Of a stretch of 64,000 nt of DNA, positions 12,680 to 25,500 are shown in pieces. This DNA comes from Cheiracanthium punctorium (Eukaryota > Arthropoda > Arachnida > Araneae > Cheiracanthiidae). A program made the position numbers and the translations under genes. Each line of letters starts with the position of its first letter. Position 1 is the first letter of the stretch. The notes under the pieces are model-generated. The model ran no database searches. It was not told where the DNA came from and saw only the letters and a program-made list of their open reading frames with translations. The DNA lies in assembly GCA_038373885.1 (NCBI GenBank), contig JAWZYV010017527.1:434001-498000 (forward strand). Reading direction: 5' to 3'.

Positions 12680-12841
12680 CAGGGGCGTAGCCAGAAATTT
12701 TTCATGGGGGGGGGTTACGACTACTACAACTCATATATATGTATACGTGGGTGTGACAATGTAGTGAAGAATATACATTTTGTAAGGCAAAAAATTCCTC
12801 ATGGGGGGGGGGGGTTATGACCCCTCTAGGCTACGCCCCTG
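12680..12841. mobile_element. hAT-type MITE with GGCGTAGCC ends
   Basis: The element starts CAGGGGCGTAGCCAGAAATT and ends GGCTACGCCCCTG, a good inverted repeat. It is flanked on both sides by the perfect 8-base repeat CTTTGCAG (12672-12679 and 12842-12849), the target duplication size of hAT transposons. Internally, CATGGGGGG-GGTTA and CCTCATGGGGGG-GGTTATGAC form two similar G-rich blocks. At 162 bases it has no coding capacity. Relatives lie at 39438-39611 and 35637-35986. Confidence 0.85.
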
Positions 12842-14257
12842 CTTTGCAGGGGTGCAGAATATATCTGAACATGCGAACAAGGTTCAGGGGAAAATTTTCC
12901 CCTTAGTGTATTTAAAGGGGGAAAAAATATTTTTGCAGAGATGAAATTGCCATCAAAATAAGCTAGCTAGGCTGTTGAGAACAGCAGTTTCTCTAAGCTC
13001 ATACCAAATCTGCCCATTGCCTATTACTCTCATTCCAAGACCCTGTAGGGATAGATGACAAGCATAACCCCCTGCCTTTCCCTTCTCCCCTCCCAAAGAA
13101 GGAGCTAATAAGGCTCCTAGTCTATAGAATTAGGAGCTAATAAGGCTCCTAATAGTCTAATTTAAGATAAGTAATAATGATCTTTTAAGCTAAAATGAAA
13201 ATATGTTATCGTTTTTGGGGTGATTTTGAACAAAAATAACTGCGTTCTGTAAAGTGACCCTCTTTTTAAGTTTAAATACGGGCACTCAAGTAAGGAAGAG
13301 GGTGGGGTGGGGGGGGGGGGGTCAAATTTATGAAAATAACAGTGTTTAACTCTAGTTTTTTACTCAAATCTATAAGATTATAACATTGCTACTCACACAG
13401 ACGCATATTTACTTGCATGGGATTTCCAGTTATTCTTTGCAAAATTATAAAATAAGAAGGTACTTACATATTATTTCGGCGGTCATTTCCACCAAACTAT
13501 TTTTACATGAAATGTGTCGGCAAACTGTTGCCAATCGTATTCCGAACCATCAATAATTTTATGTGTCCGGCATTTATCTTTGTGAAAAATCACACGTTTT
13601 GGCAGAACACTGGGATAAAGCATATGTACCAATAAGAAACTGGGTGGGACACCAAAATCATGATTTTGAAGAAAGATAGCAGTGATCAGGATAAAATCAC
13701 AAAGTATGGGACTGTCCCATATAATACAGGACAGTTGGTCAGTTTGGTTTTGGTGAAATATTGGGAACATTTTCTGCACCCCTGCTCTTTACATGGCCCA
13801 AAATGTACATACTGAATTTTTTACATTACAAGTGTGCTGTAACAATGTTTTTACTTCTATTTTTTTTAACAACAGCATTTTCGAGTGTATTAATTAACAA
13901 GAAAGTGCTTAACCTTTTGTCAATCAAGTGACATAAATGCAACACATCAGCATGCCCTACAGAAGTCAACCCATGTAATTTAGATTTAGAAAAAGTTCCA
14001 AAAATTGTTTGCTCATACACGGAAACAGCAGTAAGTCATCTCATGTAGAATTTTACTTTTAAAAGTGATTCTTATATGTAATTAATTAATGAAATAACTA
14101 GACACACCACATAACTGTACATCTTGTAGAATAAACATTAAAAATTTCTTCTTTTTCTCATAAAACGTTCCACAACTATCAAGGGTACTACAATGAAAAG
14201 GAAAATACATTAATACTTGATAAATGTTAATGGAATGAATACAGCCAATTCTTAATA
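12842..14257. other. Intergenic DNA with repeat fragments
   Basis: A short direct repeat of AGGAGCTAATAAGGCTCCTA occurs at about 13100-13160. A G tract lies at 13311-13321. The segment 13480-13790 contains an open frame of 98 codons on the minus strand and a GGGACTGTCCCAT-like motif shared with the GGTGACC-ended elements. I read it as transposon sequence, not a gene. Confidence 0.35.
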
Positions 14258-14982
14258 CAGGGGCCGCGGCTTATTCCGGTCACATCGGAGTGGACTGAAA
14301 CTGACCGGAATAACCGAAATAAACAGCAGGACCAGAGTAAAAATGAGAAAATTTAAGGAAACAATCAACGAATTAACTCAAAAATATGAACTATATTTGC
14401 CAAGAGTTTAATGTTTGCACATATTTATTAAAGAATAAAGAAGTGAAAAAACAAAAAAATACGTATGTACATTTATTTAAAAAAACAAAAAGCAATTTCA
14501 ACGTATTGGGGGAATTCGAAATTAAAGGCTGTTTTAGGAGCATAGCAAATTTAATCTCACTTAACATTGAAAAATGATGTGATCATTTACGTTCTTCTCA
14601 AATGCTCTATAGCGTTCAGCAAATCTACTTTTGTGACACGTAACCAGTTCAAGTGCACATCGTTGTCGTCATCACCATCAGGTGTTCCATTGGTTCCGAA
14701 AGTAAGAGTGATCATTATTTTTATTCCAATTCTGTTAAGCGTATTAACAATTGTTTTGACTGAATTACCAAAACACCTCTACACAAATATGAGTCATCTT
14801 TGACTGGCTTTCACTTCGCCTTAAAAGCTAATTATGGAGAAATTTTACCTAATTTCAAAAGATTACTTGACCGGATAAACCGGCAGAAAAGCAGTGTAAT
14901 TTGGCCATTCCGTTCTGTTGATTTTCACCGGAATAAGCGGCTCACTGGATAAACCACTGACTGGAATAAGCGGCGACTACTA
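14258..14982. mobile_element. pogo/Tigger-like TIR element
   Basis: The left end reads CAGGGGCCGCGGCTTATTCC and the right end read backwards reads TAGTAGTCGCCGCTTATTCC. Both are bordered by TA. Extra CCGGAATAA motifs near both ends give sub-terminal repeats. TA targets and a (C)CGCTTATTC terminus fit Tc1/mariner elements of the pogo/Tigger kind. The 725-base interior has no recognisable transposase. Confidence 0.6.
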
Positions 14983-15099
14983 TAATTCCTTACATATATT
15001 GGTAAATAAGGAAGGTATACATTTAAATATGTAAATGGTACTAAAGTGCGAGTGTTAACAGAATGGTCCAGATTAGTTTCTGAACTGTGCACTTGGCAC

Positions 15100-15545
15100 A
15101 GTACTATGTGCTCTGTGAAAAAATAAATCGCTGCCTTACGGGCTTTCTTAAATTACATAATACTTTTTTCAGCAAATTTTTCCTCTCCTCCCTCATCTTA
15201 GCAACATAACCTTTGTCATGTTGTTGTGTCCATGGATAGACGACACTATCCATGGAAAGGTGGGTGCCATTGCCCCCGAGGGGGTCACACTTGTTGGTCC
15301 CTAATATTGAACGGATTCCAGATGAGGGACCAACCCCCACCTGAAATCGGCACCCCCAGAGGTATTGTTTAACAACTTGGAGGATATAGTAGCCACGACG
15401 TATTTTACGTGCATCAGCTCCCATTAGCATACACGGTGCCACAGCGGACGAGCTGCGAGGGGGGGTGACCCTCCCAAGCACTGGCCCGGCCGGATGCTGC
15501 TGAACTTGCTGTGTTCTTATGGGAACGAAGTTTAGTGCCCAGGCC
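15100..15545 (-). repeat. Probable 5S rRNA-derived SINE
   Basis: On the minus strand, AGCAAGTTCAGCAGC (15496-15510), then CCGGCCGGGCCAGTGC, then GTGCTTGGGAGGGTCACC (15464-15481) run in the same order and nearly the same spacing as the A box, intermediate element and C box of 5S rRNA genes (AAGTTAAGCAGC, GGGCCGGG, TACTTGGATGGGTGACC). The preceding part is too diverged for a working 5S gene. The downstream body is GC-rich and includes a palindrome with TCCATGGATAG arms (about 15221-15250). A 125-codon open frame across it looks accidental. A SINE3-type element is the best explanation; a decayed 5S pseudogene is the alternative. Confidence 0.6.
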
Positions 15546-16342
15546 GCTGCGGGATAACCTTTATCATAATTTCTATGAAAGCCTTACTCAGTCTTATCTC
15601 ACAACATCTATATTTATAATGGAATTCTTTCCTGAAGTTAATATGCAGTGGCCAGCACTGTAGCAATGTTGTAAAATATCAGTAGTTGATATTCTGTCTT
15701 ACTTTTTAAAAGTGATTCTTATATGAAATTAATTAATGAAATAACTTAATTTGAATGTCACACGAATCAGAATTATTTTTAAGTTTTGGATTCAGATCTT
15801 TCATGCAAGCATAGATCTGATATAAAGGTGAACATGTGCTGATCATTGCAACATGAATGGGACATAACAGCACTGTTAACACTCCACCCACCCACTTTGC
15901 ACATTACATAATTTAAGGAAGCACACTATATCATACATAGGATTCAGAATTATACAAGGTGCTCTGTCACAATTCAAAGAACCTCGAAGTGATTCATCAT
16001 AGAAAAAGCTTGAGAAAACCTTCATCTGGATCATTCATTCCCAACCAAAGATTTGCATACCTCATGTGTTTGTGTGGTGTATGAAAGGGTTTGCAACAAT
16101 AATATACTAGTACACAATGACTACTCAAAAAATACACCAATTTCAGATGGATTCACAAACGTTTGGGAACCAGTGGTCTAAATTTTATCCTTCTTCATAC
16201 AAATACACTTTACAATCTTGGACCATATGCATTAAATCCCTTGTCACCAACATCTTGTAAAATAATGACAAATTTATTTTTTTATTCATATCTATATAAT
16301 GCAGTATAAAAAAGTATACACAGTGCAAATATCTATATTACA
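15546..16342. other. Intergenic DNA
   Basis: No gene is seen. A motif AAACGTTTGGGAACCAGTGG near 16154-16173 read backwards gives CCACTGGTTCCCAAACG, a typical end of hAT-type elements. It is probably a truncated copy. Confidence 0.4.
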
Positions 16343-17078
16343 TAGGCTTGCCAGACATCCCAGTTTGCAGACAAAATCCCAGTGTCACGGCCAGTTTACT
16401 TCAAGTCCCGGTAAAAATTAAATTTGTTAATAGAGGACCAAAAAAGTCTAAAAATAATTAACTGTGAAGGATTTTTAAGGATAATTACTTTGTCATTTGT
16501 TTCACTGTACTGTATAAAAAGTGAAAACTATTAAAGAGTGATGGTCTGCTAGTAACTATTGTTCAAATTTTTATTCCTCATTCAAAGTGTTTCTTCTTAC
16601 TTAAGTAACTTATAAGTATTAACATATAAGAAGTAAAATGTTTAAATTTGCATGCTTGTGTCATTTATTAATACCCCTGGTGCAGGTTCTTAGTCAGTAA
16701 CCATTTATTCATAGCATTGAGAATAAACTATCCTCTAAAACACTCCAAAAACCTGCCAAAAGTGTGAACCCTTGAGGAGAAAATGTAAATGTAGTGTTAC
16801 GGCCAGGAATCTGGACCGAGGGGAGGAGATTTCCCTCTGTGGTGGACTTTCTAAGGGATCCTAACCCGTATTTATGCGAAGTTTCGTAGAAAACCACATT
16901 AAACTCCGAACGGTTAGGTCGGCGGACTTGACCTGGTTTTGAACCAGGCTTCTTCTATCTCCCAATTGAGAGCGCAAACACGTTCAGCCACAGGTCGGGC
17001 AAATGTACCCTTGAATACCCGTGACACTGAGGGCATTCCGGTGTCCCGGTTGAATAATTCAGAAATCTGGCAAGCCTA
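16343..17078. mobile_element. hAT-type element with TAGGCTTGCCAGA ends and a nested SINE
   Basis: Both termini read TAGGCTTGCCAGA from outside in. The flanks carry the perfect 8-base repeat ATATTACA (16335-16342 and 17079-17086). Inside the ends, CCCAGTTT and GTCCCGGT motifs are echoed at both sides. A GC-richer block in the right half is a separate SINE. No transposase can be read. Confidence 0.8.
16790..17010 (-). repeat. tRNA-derived SINE nested in a hAT element
   Basis: On the minus strand, an A-box-like TGGCTGAACG (16981-16990) and a perfect B box GGTTCAAAACC (16935-16945) are about 36 bases apart, as in tRNA promoters. GAGAT and AAGCCTGGTTC fit the arms of a tRNA-derived head. The body continues through GTTCGGAGTTT and TTACGAAACTTCGCATAAA. 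The 3' end is not clear. It is unlike the fragment at 4719-4786, so the window holds at least two SINE families. Confidence 0.5.
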
Positions 17079-17746
17079 ATATTACAGTACCTATATGTCA
17101 GTAAAAATATTATAGTATGATTTTTTTGGATGGTGCCCTTATTTAGATTAAAAATTCCCTGTTTCCACACTGGTCTAGGAAAGGTAAAAGTAAGCTAATT
17201 TTCAGAGGTTCTTCTTTAGTTCTGATTTATTGTCTTTAGTTTTTATAACACAATTATTTTAACAAAATATTGCACAGAACTTAATCACTGTATAAAAATA
17301 GAATCTAGCATATAGTAGATTTAAATGGCTAGCAATAAAGAACTCAGAAATTCAAATTAAATAGACAATGTAGTAATCAGAACTTGTTTTAATAAGAATT
17401 GACTGTATACATTAAAGAATCAATTAAAAATGAACAAAATCCTTTTACTTAAAGTAGCATTCCACCCGAGTGATTTACGATGAAAAATATGCATACATAT
17501 GATTTTAATGAAACTAAAAGATCATAGTAAAAAAAATTTGTAGTCAGTTTATGACCAACCAATATATTTAAAAAAAAAAAAAAGTCAGGGGGGGGGGGGG
17601 GGGGGGGTTATAAAATGCTTTTATTAATTGGCTGAAAATAAAAATGCCTTACTTAAAAAACCACATTAAACAAGTAATAGACATAAGCATAACTTCCACC
17701 CTTTTGTTTTTAAAAAATATCATACAGGGGTTAGGGTGATGTAATA
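17079..17746. other. Intergenic DNA with a long A/G homopolymer
   Basis: No gene is seen. At 17569-17607 a run of 14 A is followed by GTCA and then about 21 G. This could be a real G-rich tract or an assembly-sensitive site. Confidence 0.5.
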
Positions 17747-18266
17747 CAGGGTTTCTACAGATTTCACAGCTTTTGCTTCCCTGACTTTTCTTGACATCTA
17801 TCACGCTCTTCCCTGACTTTATCTAGTGTGCTTTCCTGAATTTTGGGATTCTATTTTTAACATTACATCCTTTAATTAATCATTTTTTATATATTTTGCC
17901 CCTTTTTTTACAAATAATAATAATAATAATAAAATTAATATATACAAGAATCTTGACATCACTTGATTCAAACAAAAACAAAGTTTGATAATAATTTAGG
18001 ATAAAACTAAACATATTTCAACTGCACAAGATATGCTCATAAAACACACAATTTAAAATTATTTATAAGGTTGAATGAGAAAATTAAAATAAAACAATTT
18101 TTATACTTACGTTCAAACAGCAAATATTTTCTTGATTTTACTGCAAAATTCAATTTTTCATGCATTTCCCTCAATTTCTGCTAATTTCCCTGACTTTTTT
18201 CCCAAATCCCTGACTAAAACTCATTTCCTCGATATTCCCTGACTTTCCAGGTCTGTAGAAACCCTG
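17747..18266. mobile_element. CAGGGTTTC-ended MITE, copy 2
   Basis: It begins CAGGGTTTCTACAG, ends CTGTAGAAACCCTG, and is bordered on both sides by TAATA (17742-17746 and 18267-18271), a 5-base duplication. It matches the copy at 10436-10934 over its whole length, including the AATAATAATAATAA stretch. The 5-base target fits the hAT5 branch better than the usual 8-base hAT rule; that placement is inference. Confidence 0.8.
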
Positions 18267-19387
18267 TAATATAGTGCATAAGTTACTCATTTTTTCAAAT
18301 GACTGGGTGTGCAGGACCCACTTTAAAAGAACTCTCAAAATGGCGAATCCACATTTACTTACATGTTTGTGTCTAAGTAAAATGTGAAAAATTCAAAAGA
18401 TATTCAATAAAAAAATTAAATGATGAAGACAGCCATGTTGCAATCATTTTCAAAAAACATGATCACAGAAAACATAAGTGAAAATAAAACCATTTTTATT
18501 CAAACCAATGAAACATCTAAGCAGCTGTACATTGTGCTTCTAAATAACTTCTGGTTAAGGTAATATTACACTAAAGAACATGCATTTTGTTTGAAAAAAT
18601 ACAATATGATGAGAAATCCACGACACCTGCTTCCCTTAATTTAGTACTCCATAAAAAAAAAGTTTTTCTGTTAAATAGCTGTTCAATGTTGAACAATATT
18701 TTACACATTGAGCATGTGATAGGGGATAAATGTTATATCAATAATATAGATGTAAAGAAAGGAAAGTATATGTTTTGAAGGAGCTTGAATTTATATATGT
18801 AGTATACAGATATTTTTACTATGATCAAAAATACAATAAAATACTGAATATGATATCTTAATGAAGCAGTATAAGAAAAATAATGAGTAAAAAAATTACA
18901 CAGATTGATATAATGAATACATCACGTCCAATGTAACATGAAACCTGCTATAAATTAAAAGATAAAAATAACCAGACTGGCAGTCTTATTCATAAACAGA
19001 TTACATACAAGAAGAATACACACAACCAGCTAAAAATTAAAACCCCAACATCAATATCTCTCCAGGTCCTCTTTTTTACATTATATGCAACAAACACAAA
19101 AGATGAAGAAAAAAAAAAATATGCCTGAAACCACATTTCAAGATTATAAGGCAACATTTTAAGTCCTCTATAATATTTATATATTTCAATAAATCAACAA
19201 AGTGAGAACAAAGATTAGAACAATTACCATATAATGTAACTAACAAAATTGCTTCCAAATGTGAGGGGGGCAGGGAAAAAAAAAAACTAAAATAGATGCC
19301 AATACAAGTAATAAAACTCAACCATACCGGACAAAAAGAAAAATAATAATCACGATGAATACATATGTTTTGTACATGCACTCATAT
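18267..19387. other. Intergenic, downstream of the HDGF-like gene
   Basis: No exon or intact element is recognised. If transcription passes the signal at 19388-19393, this would be further 3' untranslated sequence of the minus-strand gene. Confidence 0.4.
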
Positions 19388-19393
19388 TTTATT
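19388..19393 (-). terminator. Candidate polyadenylation signal of the HDGF-like gene
   Basis: On the minus strand this is AATAAA, 163 bases after the TAA stop at 19556-19558. It is the first canonical hexamer I find after the stop. Use of a later signal cannot be excluded. Confidence 0.45.
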
Positions 19394-19555
19394 TCAACAT
19401 CAAGCTTACAGAAAGGGAAAAGACATTTCGTCACAGATATAGCCACTTCTTCAGTCTTCGTGAAAACCTTGTTTTAAAAGAATCCCCTTTTTTCCTAGCA
19501 CAGAAAATCCCAGAACGTACTAATGCATGCACAAAATCATACAACTGACTTATGA

Positions 19556-22500
19556 TTAAGAACGATTTTTTCCGTGCTTGTCCTTGTGTTTTTTACTTTC
19601 TTTATCCTTTTTGGATTTCTTTTTCTCTTCTTTCTTCTCCGGCTTTGCATCAGATTCAGCATTTTCTTCTTTTTCTTCCTCATTCTCCACATCTTCATCT
19701 ACATCGTATTTCTTGCTTTTCTTGGAACGATCTTTGCTTTTGTCGCTCTTGTCTTTCTTGGGTTTTTCAGCCTTCTGGAAAAGCAGGAAAGGAAATTAAA
19801 TTTATTATGCATGCAAAAGGAATTTACAGGTTGCCACTAAATTTTCATCACTAATTTTCTTGACCATAACTCAAAAGTTTCCTAAATTATTTTTAATGAA
19901 TCATTGAAATTGATGTTTGAGGATGAAGGGAAAAAAAAAAAAAAACCACTTTCTTTTGACTTAACCTTCTTCTTTCTAACTGCTAATTTTCTACAATCAG
20001 AGTATTAACTAGGCACGCAACGGATATCCAGCAAGCATACTACATCCGGTAAATATGCCGGACAATTGGCAGTAGCTGGATATTACAAATATCCGGCAGT
20101 GGTTCCGGCCCCGAAATTACATACTAAGAACAAGAACTGACATTAATAAATATAATAAATGAATAAATTCTAAAAAGTGCAATAATAAAAAATGAGAAAA
20201 AAAAATAAAGTTTTGTGAAAATATTTTGTTTTCAATACTTTTTAGAATTTATTTTTATCATTTATAGAAAATGAGGGAGGGGGGGGGGAGAATTAAGCAC
20301 TTCTATCATCTAAAGATTGGAATAAATTATTACTGGAGGAAATTATTAAGTCATAAAAACAATGGTTTTCAATCTTTGTAAGATTTTGGTTACCTTAGCC
20401 ACCCCCACTTCACCCCCATTAATCGAAGCTGCTCACGAGAATAGTGTACTTGCTGTAGTACTGTTGTCTGGCTATGAGTAAATGTGCACCCCCCCCCCCA
20501 TAATTTTGATAAAGTAAGAAAATTTGTTACACTGATTTGTTTTAATACTAATGTTGTTATAGTAATTAGTTATCTTCAAATTCCTTAACTCATACGCTTA
20601 TTGCTAATTTGTTCATTTTAGTTTTTATCAAGTTATTTTGGGAGCATTGAAATTGTGCATAACTCCTAGAGACCCATGACTGCAAAGCTCGCCAAAGTGC
20701 GGTGATTTTTTTTAGGTTAGCGAGAGTGGGAACATTAAAATAGGAATCAACTCTTTCTTCCATAAAACACATCTTTGGAATCAAAATCTATCAAAACTGC
20801 ATACAAAAACTGTTTTATAAGCATATTTCAATCATACTTCGCCATTTAAAATACCATTTGGAATGAACATCATAATCCATGAGTGGGCCGTGTTTGTCTC
20901 TTTTGTTCCATAAAACACATATTTGGAATTGAAATCTATATTAAAATGGCCTACTAACACTATTTTGCAATCTTCACCAGACATATTCTAACTATACTTT
21001 TCTAGTTTCTAGCCAAATTAGAAAGATATCGCAAAGCTTGGTTCGGCTTCGAAGTTATTTTTTGGTAGCACACATGGATATCAATTATCAAAATTGGAAA
21101 CCTTGTGCGACTTTCAAAATTTTAATCCCCACACACACCTCTGCTTTGCCTGGCAAACACATTTCAAAAGATCTTCACCCTTTTAGTTCACGTCTACAAA
21201 GTCACATAGACAAAAGTCTGAGTGTGAATGAAATAGCACCCTAAACAAATAACTAAGAGTATATAATCTTACTGTGTTTTCATCACTTGATTGTTCATTT
21301 TCTTCTTCTTCTGTAGATGCTTCAGCTTTCTCAGTTTTGGACTTTTTACTTTTCTGGAAAAAAATAAGTGAATTTAATTCTACTTTTATATCATATGAAA
21401 TAAAATACATCTTGTACTACAATTAATACATAACACTTGTGTCAAACAAACTTATTTAATTACGATTTATCCTGGCCCCTTGATCTTCGGATGACATCAA
21501 TGTTAAAAAATTATGATCCATTTGAGGTTTAACTTTCTTAAATCAAATTTTTTGTAACAAATTAACTATCACCCAGACTTTTGTCTAGCTGCTAATACAA
21601 TACAATCTTGATAATGCAACATATATGGACCAGATAACCTGGAGATTATCAGAAAATTCTAGATTATCAAGATTTCTTGTTTTTGTTAAAAACTTACTGT
21701 CAGCTGCTATTTTTTTTTTTTTTTTTTTTTTTAAACCAACATACCGTACACTAGATAAATACACAAGGGGAGGCTCAGACATTGGGATCACTGGTTTTGA
21801 TGAAATGTTGATGGGTTAAAGGGTACCCATAGCCAGGTAAAATGCCAAAGAATTAGACGTCAACTCTTGCTTATTTTCGAGAAAATTCCATTTAAACACT
21901 TGATACATTGTTATATACGGGTCATTTCATGTCAATTCATGTTGAATTGACATGAAATGACCCGTGATTCAGACTTTATGTCTAAGATTTTCTCAAGTTT
22001 TGGTATGCATAAATCTATCATAGACTTAAGAAAACACCTAATTTCAGCTGTGTAGCACAATTATTTTTGAAGTTATTAAATTTTAAAGATTTAAATTTTT
22101 ATGAATAAATTACATGTTTTGGCACCTTTAATAGCCTGTAGGCGGCAATCAGTTAAGATACAAACCTGTGAGTGGTCACATTTTAAAGCTCTTGAATAGG
22201 GATTTAATATATGACACCAGATAGGGGTTAAAATTTTAATTTTTAATTTATTTTTTAATGGAGAAAGGTCTGATAGACACTTACCATTATTAAAAATCCA
22301 ATATAATGTGTAAAGCTAAAGCTTAACAAATCAGTACAGTATACAACCTATTATCCAGAACGGTAGGAACCAAATTATTCTGGAAAAATGAATTTTCTGG
22401 ATAACTGGTTGAGCATTAACACGACATCCACTGATCTGATTGGTAGTATATATGTTACTCTACTTTTGAATATAATTAAATATTAATTGTTAATATGGCA

Positions 22501-25500
22501 GAAAGATAATATAAAAAAACTTAATAAGATCAAGATAAATAATATATTTGGAGAGGAAGCAGTAAATGTATGATAACTTCGAAAACAAAACAAAGGAATC
22601 TAAGCAAGGCAAAAGCAGATGAAAACATATCATCCACCTGCGTCTAAAGTGCATACACATTTGTGGGATCCGAAGCAGGTATTAAAATGGAAGAGCGATA
22701 AAAATGTTACAGAGAGGCGGGGAAGAGAGTTAAATAAACTCACTTGTGCCAGAAGAAAGCTGATTATGCATTATGACCATGTGAGCAGGCATCGAATTGT
22801 TTATTTCAGACTTTTAATGGCCTGTGATGTTTTATTTTTCTTCTGATATTTATTACATTTAGGTTTATTTTAAAAGCGATCCGTGTTTCCTGAACATGCT
22901 AATTAATTGAATTTTTACTCTAATAATAAATCATTAAATGGTGTTTATTTGGTATTAAACGATATACATGAGGCGCATGTTTAAGAAGAAGACAGAGGGG
23001 GGACGGGCCCCTCCAAAAATGTAAAGCAATTATTATAAAACTGTTATTTTAAAACATTTATATTAACAAGTAACTATGTTTAAAATACCGGACCCCCCCC
23101 CCCCCCGAAATGGAAACCTATAGATGCTACTAATATACATAGATGGGGGTGCTTTTGCAGCACTTTTTATCGTTCATATTACAGAGTTTCTATAATTCGG
23201 AAATTTCCGGAATCAGTAAAGTCTCAGCGATTCTGGATTTGAGAAGTTCCACTGTACACTTACAAAGAAAATCTATTACTAATCTATTTTTTAAATATTC
23301 TGACTTTTCAGGAATAAATAATAAAGCTTACTTTTGATTCTTTGTGATCTGCTTTCCTTTTATGAGAACTACCCTCTTCTTTCTGCAAGATAAGTAAAAT
23401 TATAATATTAATAATCAATTTAAATTATTTCAATTAAAATTTCAAGATATTCATCATTATGTTTTTTCAAGTTCCAACTTTTTACTTTTCCAATAGTGAA
23501 ATCAAAAGTGCAAATATGGAGCGGTTTATAAAACTAGGAATTTGCAGCAAGCACTTAAAAAACTAATAGTCTTTTTGGCTAATTTGCAAACATAAATACA
23601 TATTCAACTAACGTATCCCAGACATGAAAATACTATTTTTGCTATTTGCACTGCATGGCATATGTAGTTTTGCTATATACGCTGTGTTTGAAAGCTGTAA
23701 CTCCATTCATAAAACTGAAATGCAACAGTTTCAATTTTGTGTATCGATAGTTAAAAAAAAAAAAAAAAAAAAACAGGTAATTTGGCAAAGAATGATAAGT
23801 GTGAATACATATTTTTCTCTACAAAGAATTAAAAAGGTATATGTAACTTTTCTGTCATTACAGTTCAATTAATTCATTTTTATTATTGTACACTACTAAT
23901 TTTGTCATATTTTAAGGACACAAGTTAAAAGTCATGAAGTAAAACTTTTTCCACATCATCCCTTTTCTCCTGTGTACATCCTCTGGCTACTATAATAAGA
24001 ATTAATCTGCAATAATATAATAAAGAGGTAAACTTTGTTTATATGTAGGGGGTTATCTCTGGAATCACTGAACCAATTTCAAAAATTCCTGCACTAGTAG
24101 AAAGCTACACTATCCTAGGTGTCCACCAATGTCAGAAGGCAAAAATAGTATTATTAGTAGCCTCACTGACATGAAAAAGTCGCCAATTTAGTAGCCATTT
24201 TATTAATTTTAGTTGCCAAAACAGTAGCATTTTTACATGGTTTTGTAGTTAAGAAATAAATGTGCATCCTTTAGCTTCATTTAAGAAGTAATGAATAAAA
24301 TGATAAATTTAAAAAACTTTATGCGTTATGTAACAGAGCATATAGTAAGGGAAGTTGGGGCACAAGGAAGCAATATTTAATTTTTTTTTTTTCCCTATTC
24401 ACAAATTTGCATGTACAAAAATAAAATTAATGTAGAGTTTTAACCTACTCTTTTCCCCATCTAAATGAATGTTTATGAGTCTGTAAATAGCTTTTTCATA
24501 TTTAAAAAATTACGAAAGGTAAATATCTGCCAGTGTTTCATTGTACCCCATATACCGAGGCACAATGAGACACTTAATAACACTTCACAAACACTCAAAT
24601 AATATGAGTTAAAACTCAAATTTCAGCATATATATTTTATGTACATTTATAATAAACATTAAGACATAAATATAAAATTTAAATGGAAAAAACAAATTTA
24701 ATTAAACTGTTATAGCTTGAAATGAAAACATAATAGTTTTATTAGAGGTTAGTCTTTATTTTATATTAAATTTACTTTATTTTATATCAAACTCAAAAGT
24801 TAACAGTACTGCTTCCCTTTCTGTACTACCTGAAGGAACAGAAGATGGTAGTTTTGATACAATTTGAATTTTTTGAAAAACATATATTTCTGAAGAACTG
24901 TAAACTTTATGTGCTCTATGGAGATCTCAATCTAAATATTGAATAGTGACATTTTTGTTTTAAGTGAATGCATTCACCCGGGCTACAGTGATACATCTTT
25001 CATTGTTCCCCATCTGCAAGTGTTTCATTGTGCCCCAAATTGAGGCTACAAACTAAATAAATTTTAAGTAATTCCTAATGCTTATTTTTTTTTTTTAAAT
25101 TCTGGCTTTGAAAGTATGAAGACCACATCATAGCGATCACAATATTTGAAAAATAAATAATTGTACATATGAAAACATGAGTTAAAGCAAAATTACATTC
25201 CAGACATCCATTCAAAATTTAAGTACATTCCAGGCCTTGAACTTTAATTTTGTAAATTCAAGGACATTCCAGGTTTTCAAGGACGGGTGGCCACCCTGAG
25301 AAAGGTTAAGAACCACACGGGACTGCAGATAAAACTGCGAGGCACAGCTAGTTATGCATAAAAATTAAAATTTGTACCAGAATAACACAATCTAACAAAA
25401 ATGAAATATTACACTTGGTTTTTCATCTATGACCAGCTTTTCATCTTCATCACTATTTACTTCATCTTGAGAATCTTCTTTTTCAGAGGCTTTCACAGTC

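Noticed and set aside
12557..12820. An 87-codon plus-strand frame ending in Gly-rich sequence.
   Set aside because: Its second half is the MITE at 12680-12841, and the Gly run is the G tract.
13483..13779. A 98-codon minus-strand frame.
   Set aside because: It shares GGACAGTCCCAT-like motifs with the GGTGACC-ended elements and shows no splice structure, so it is probably repeat sequence.
15104..15481. A 125-codon minus-strand frame.
   Set aside because: It lies within a GC-rich repeat with 5S-like promoter boxes; low stop density is explained by base composition.
19552..19854. Several overlapping plus-strand frames rich in Phe, Leu and Ser.
   Set aside because: They are the complement of the Lys/Glu-rich last exon of the HDGF-like gene.
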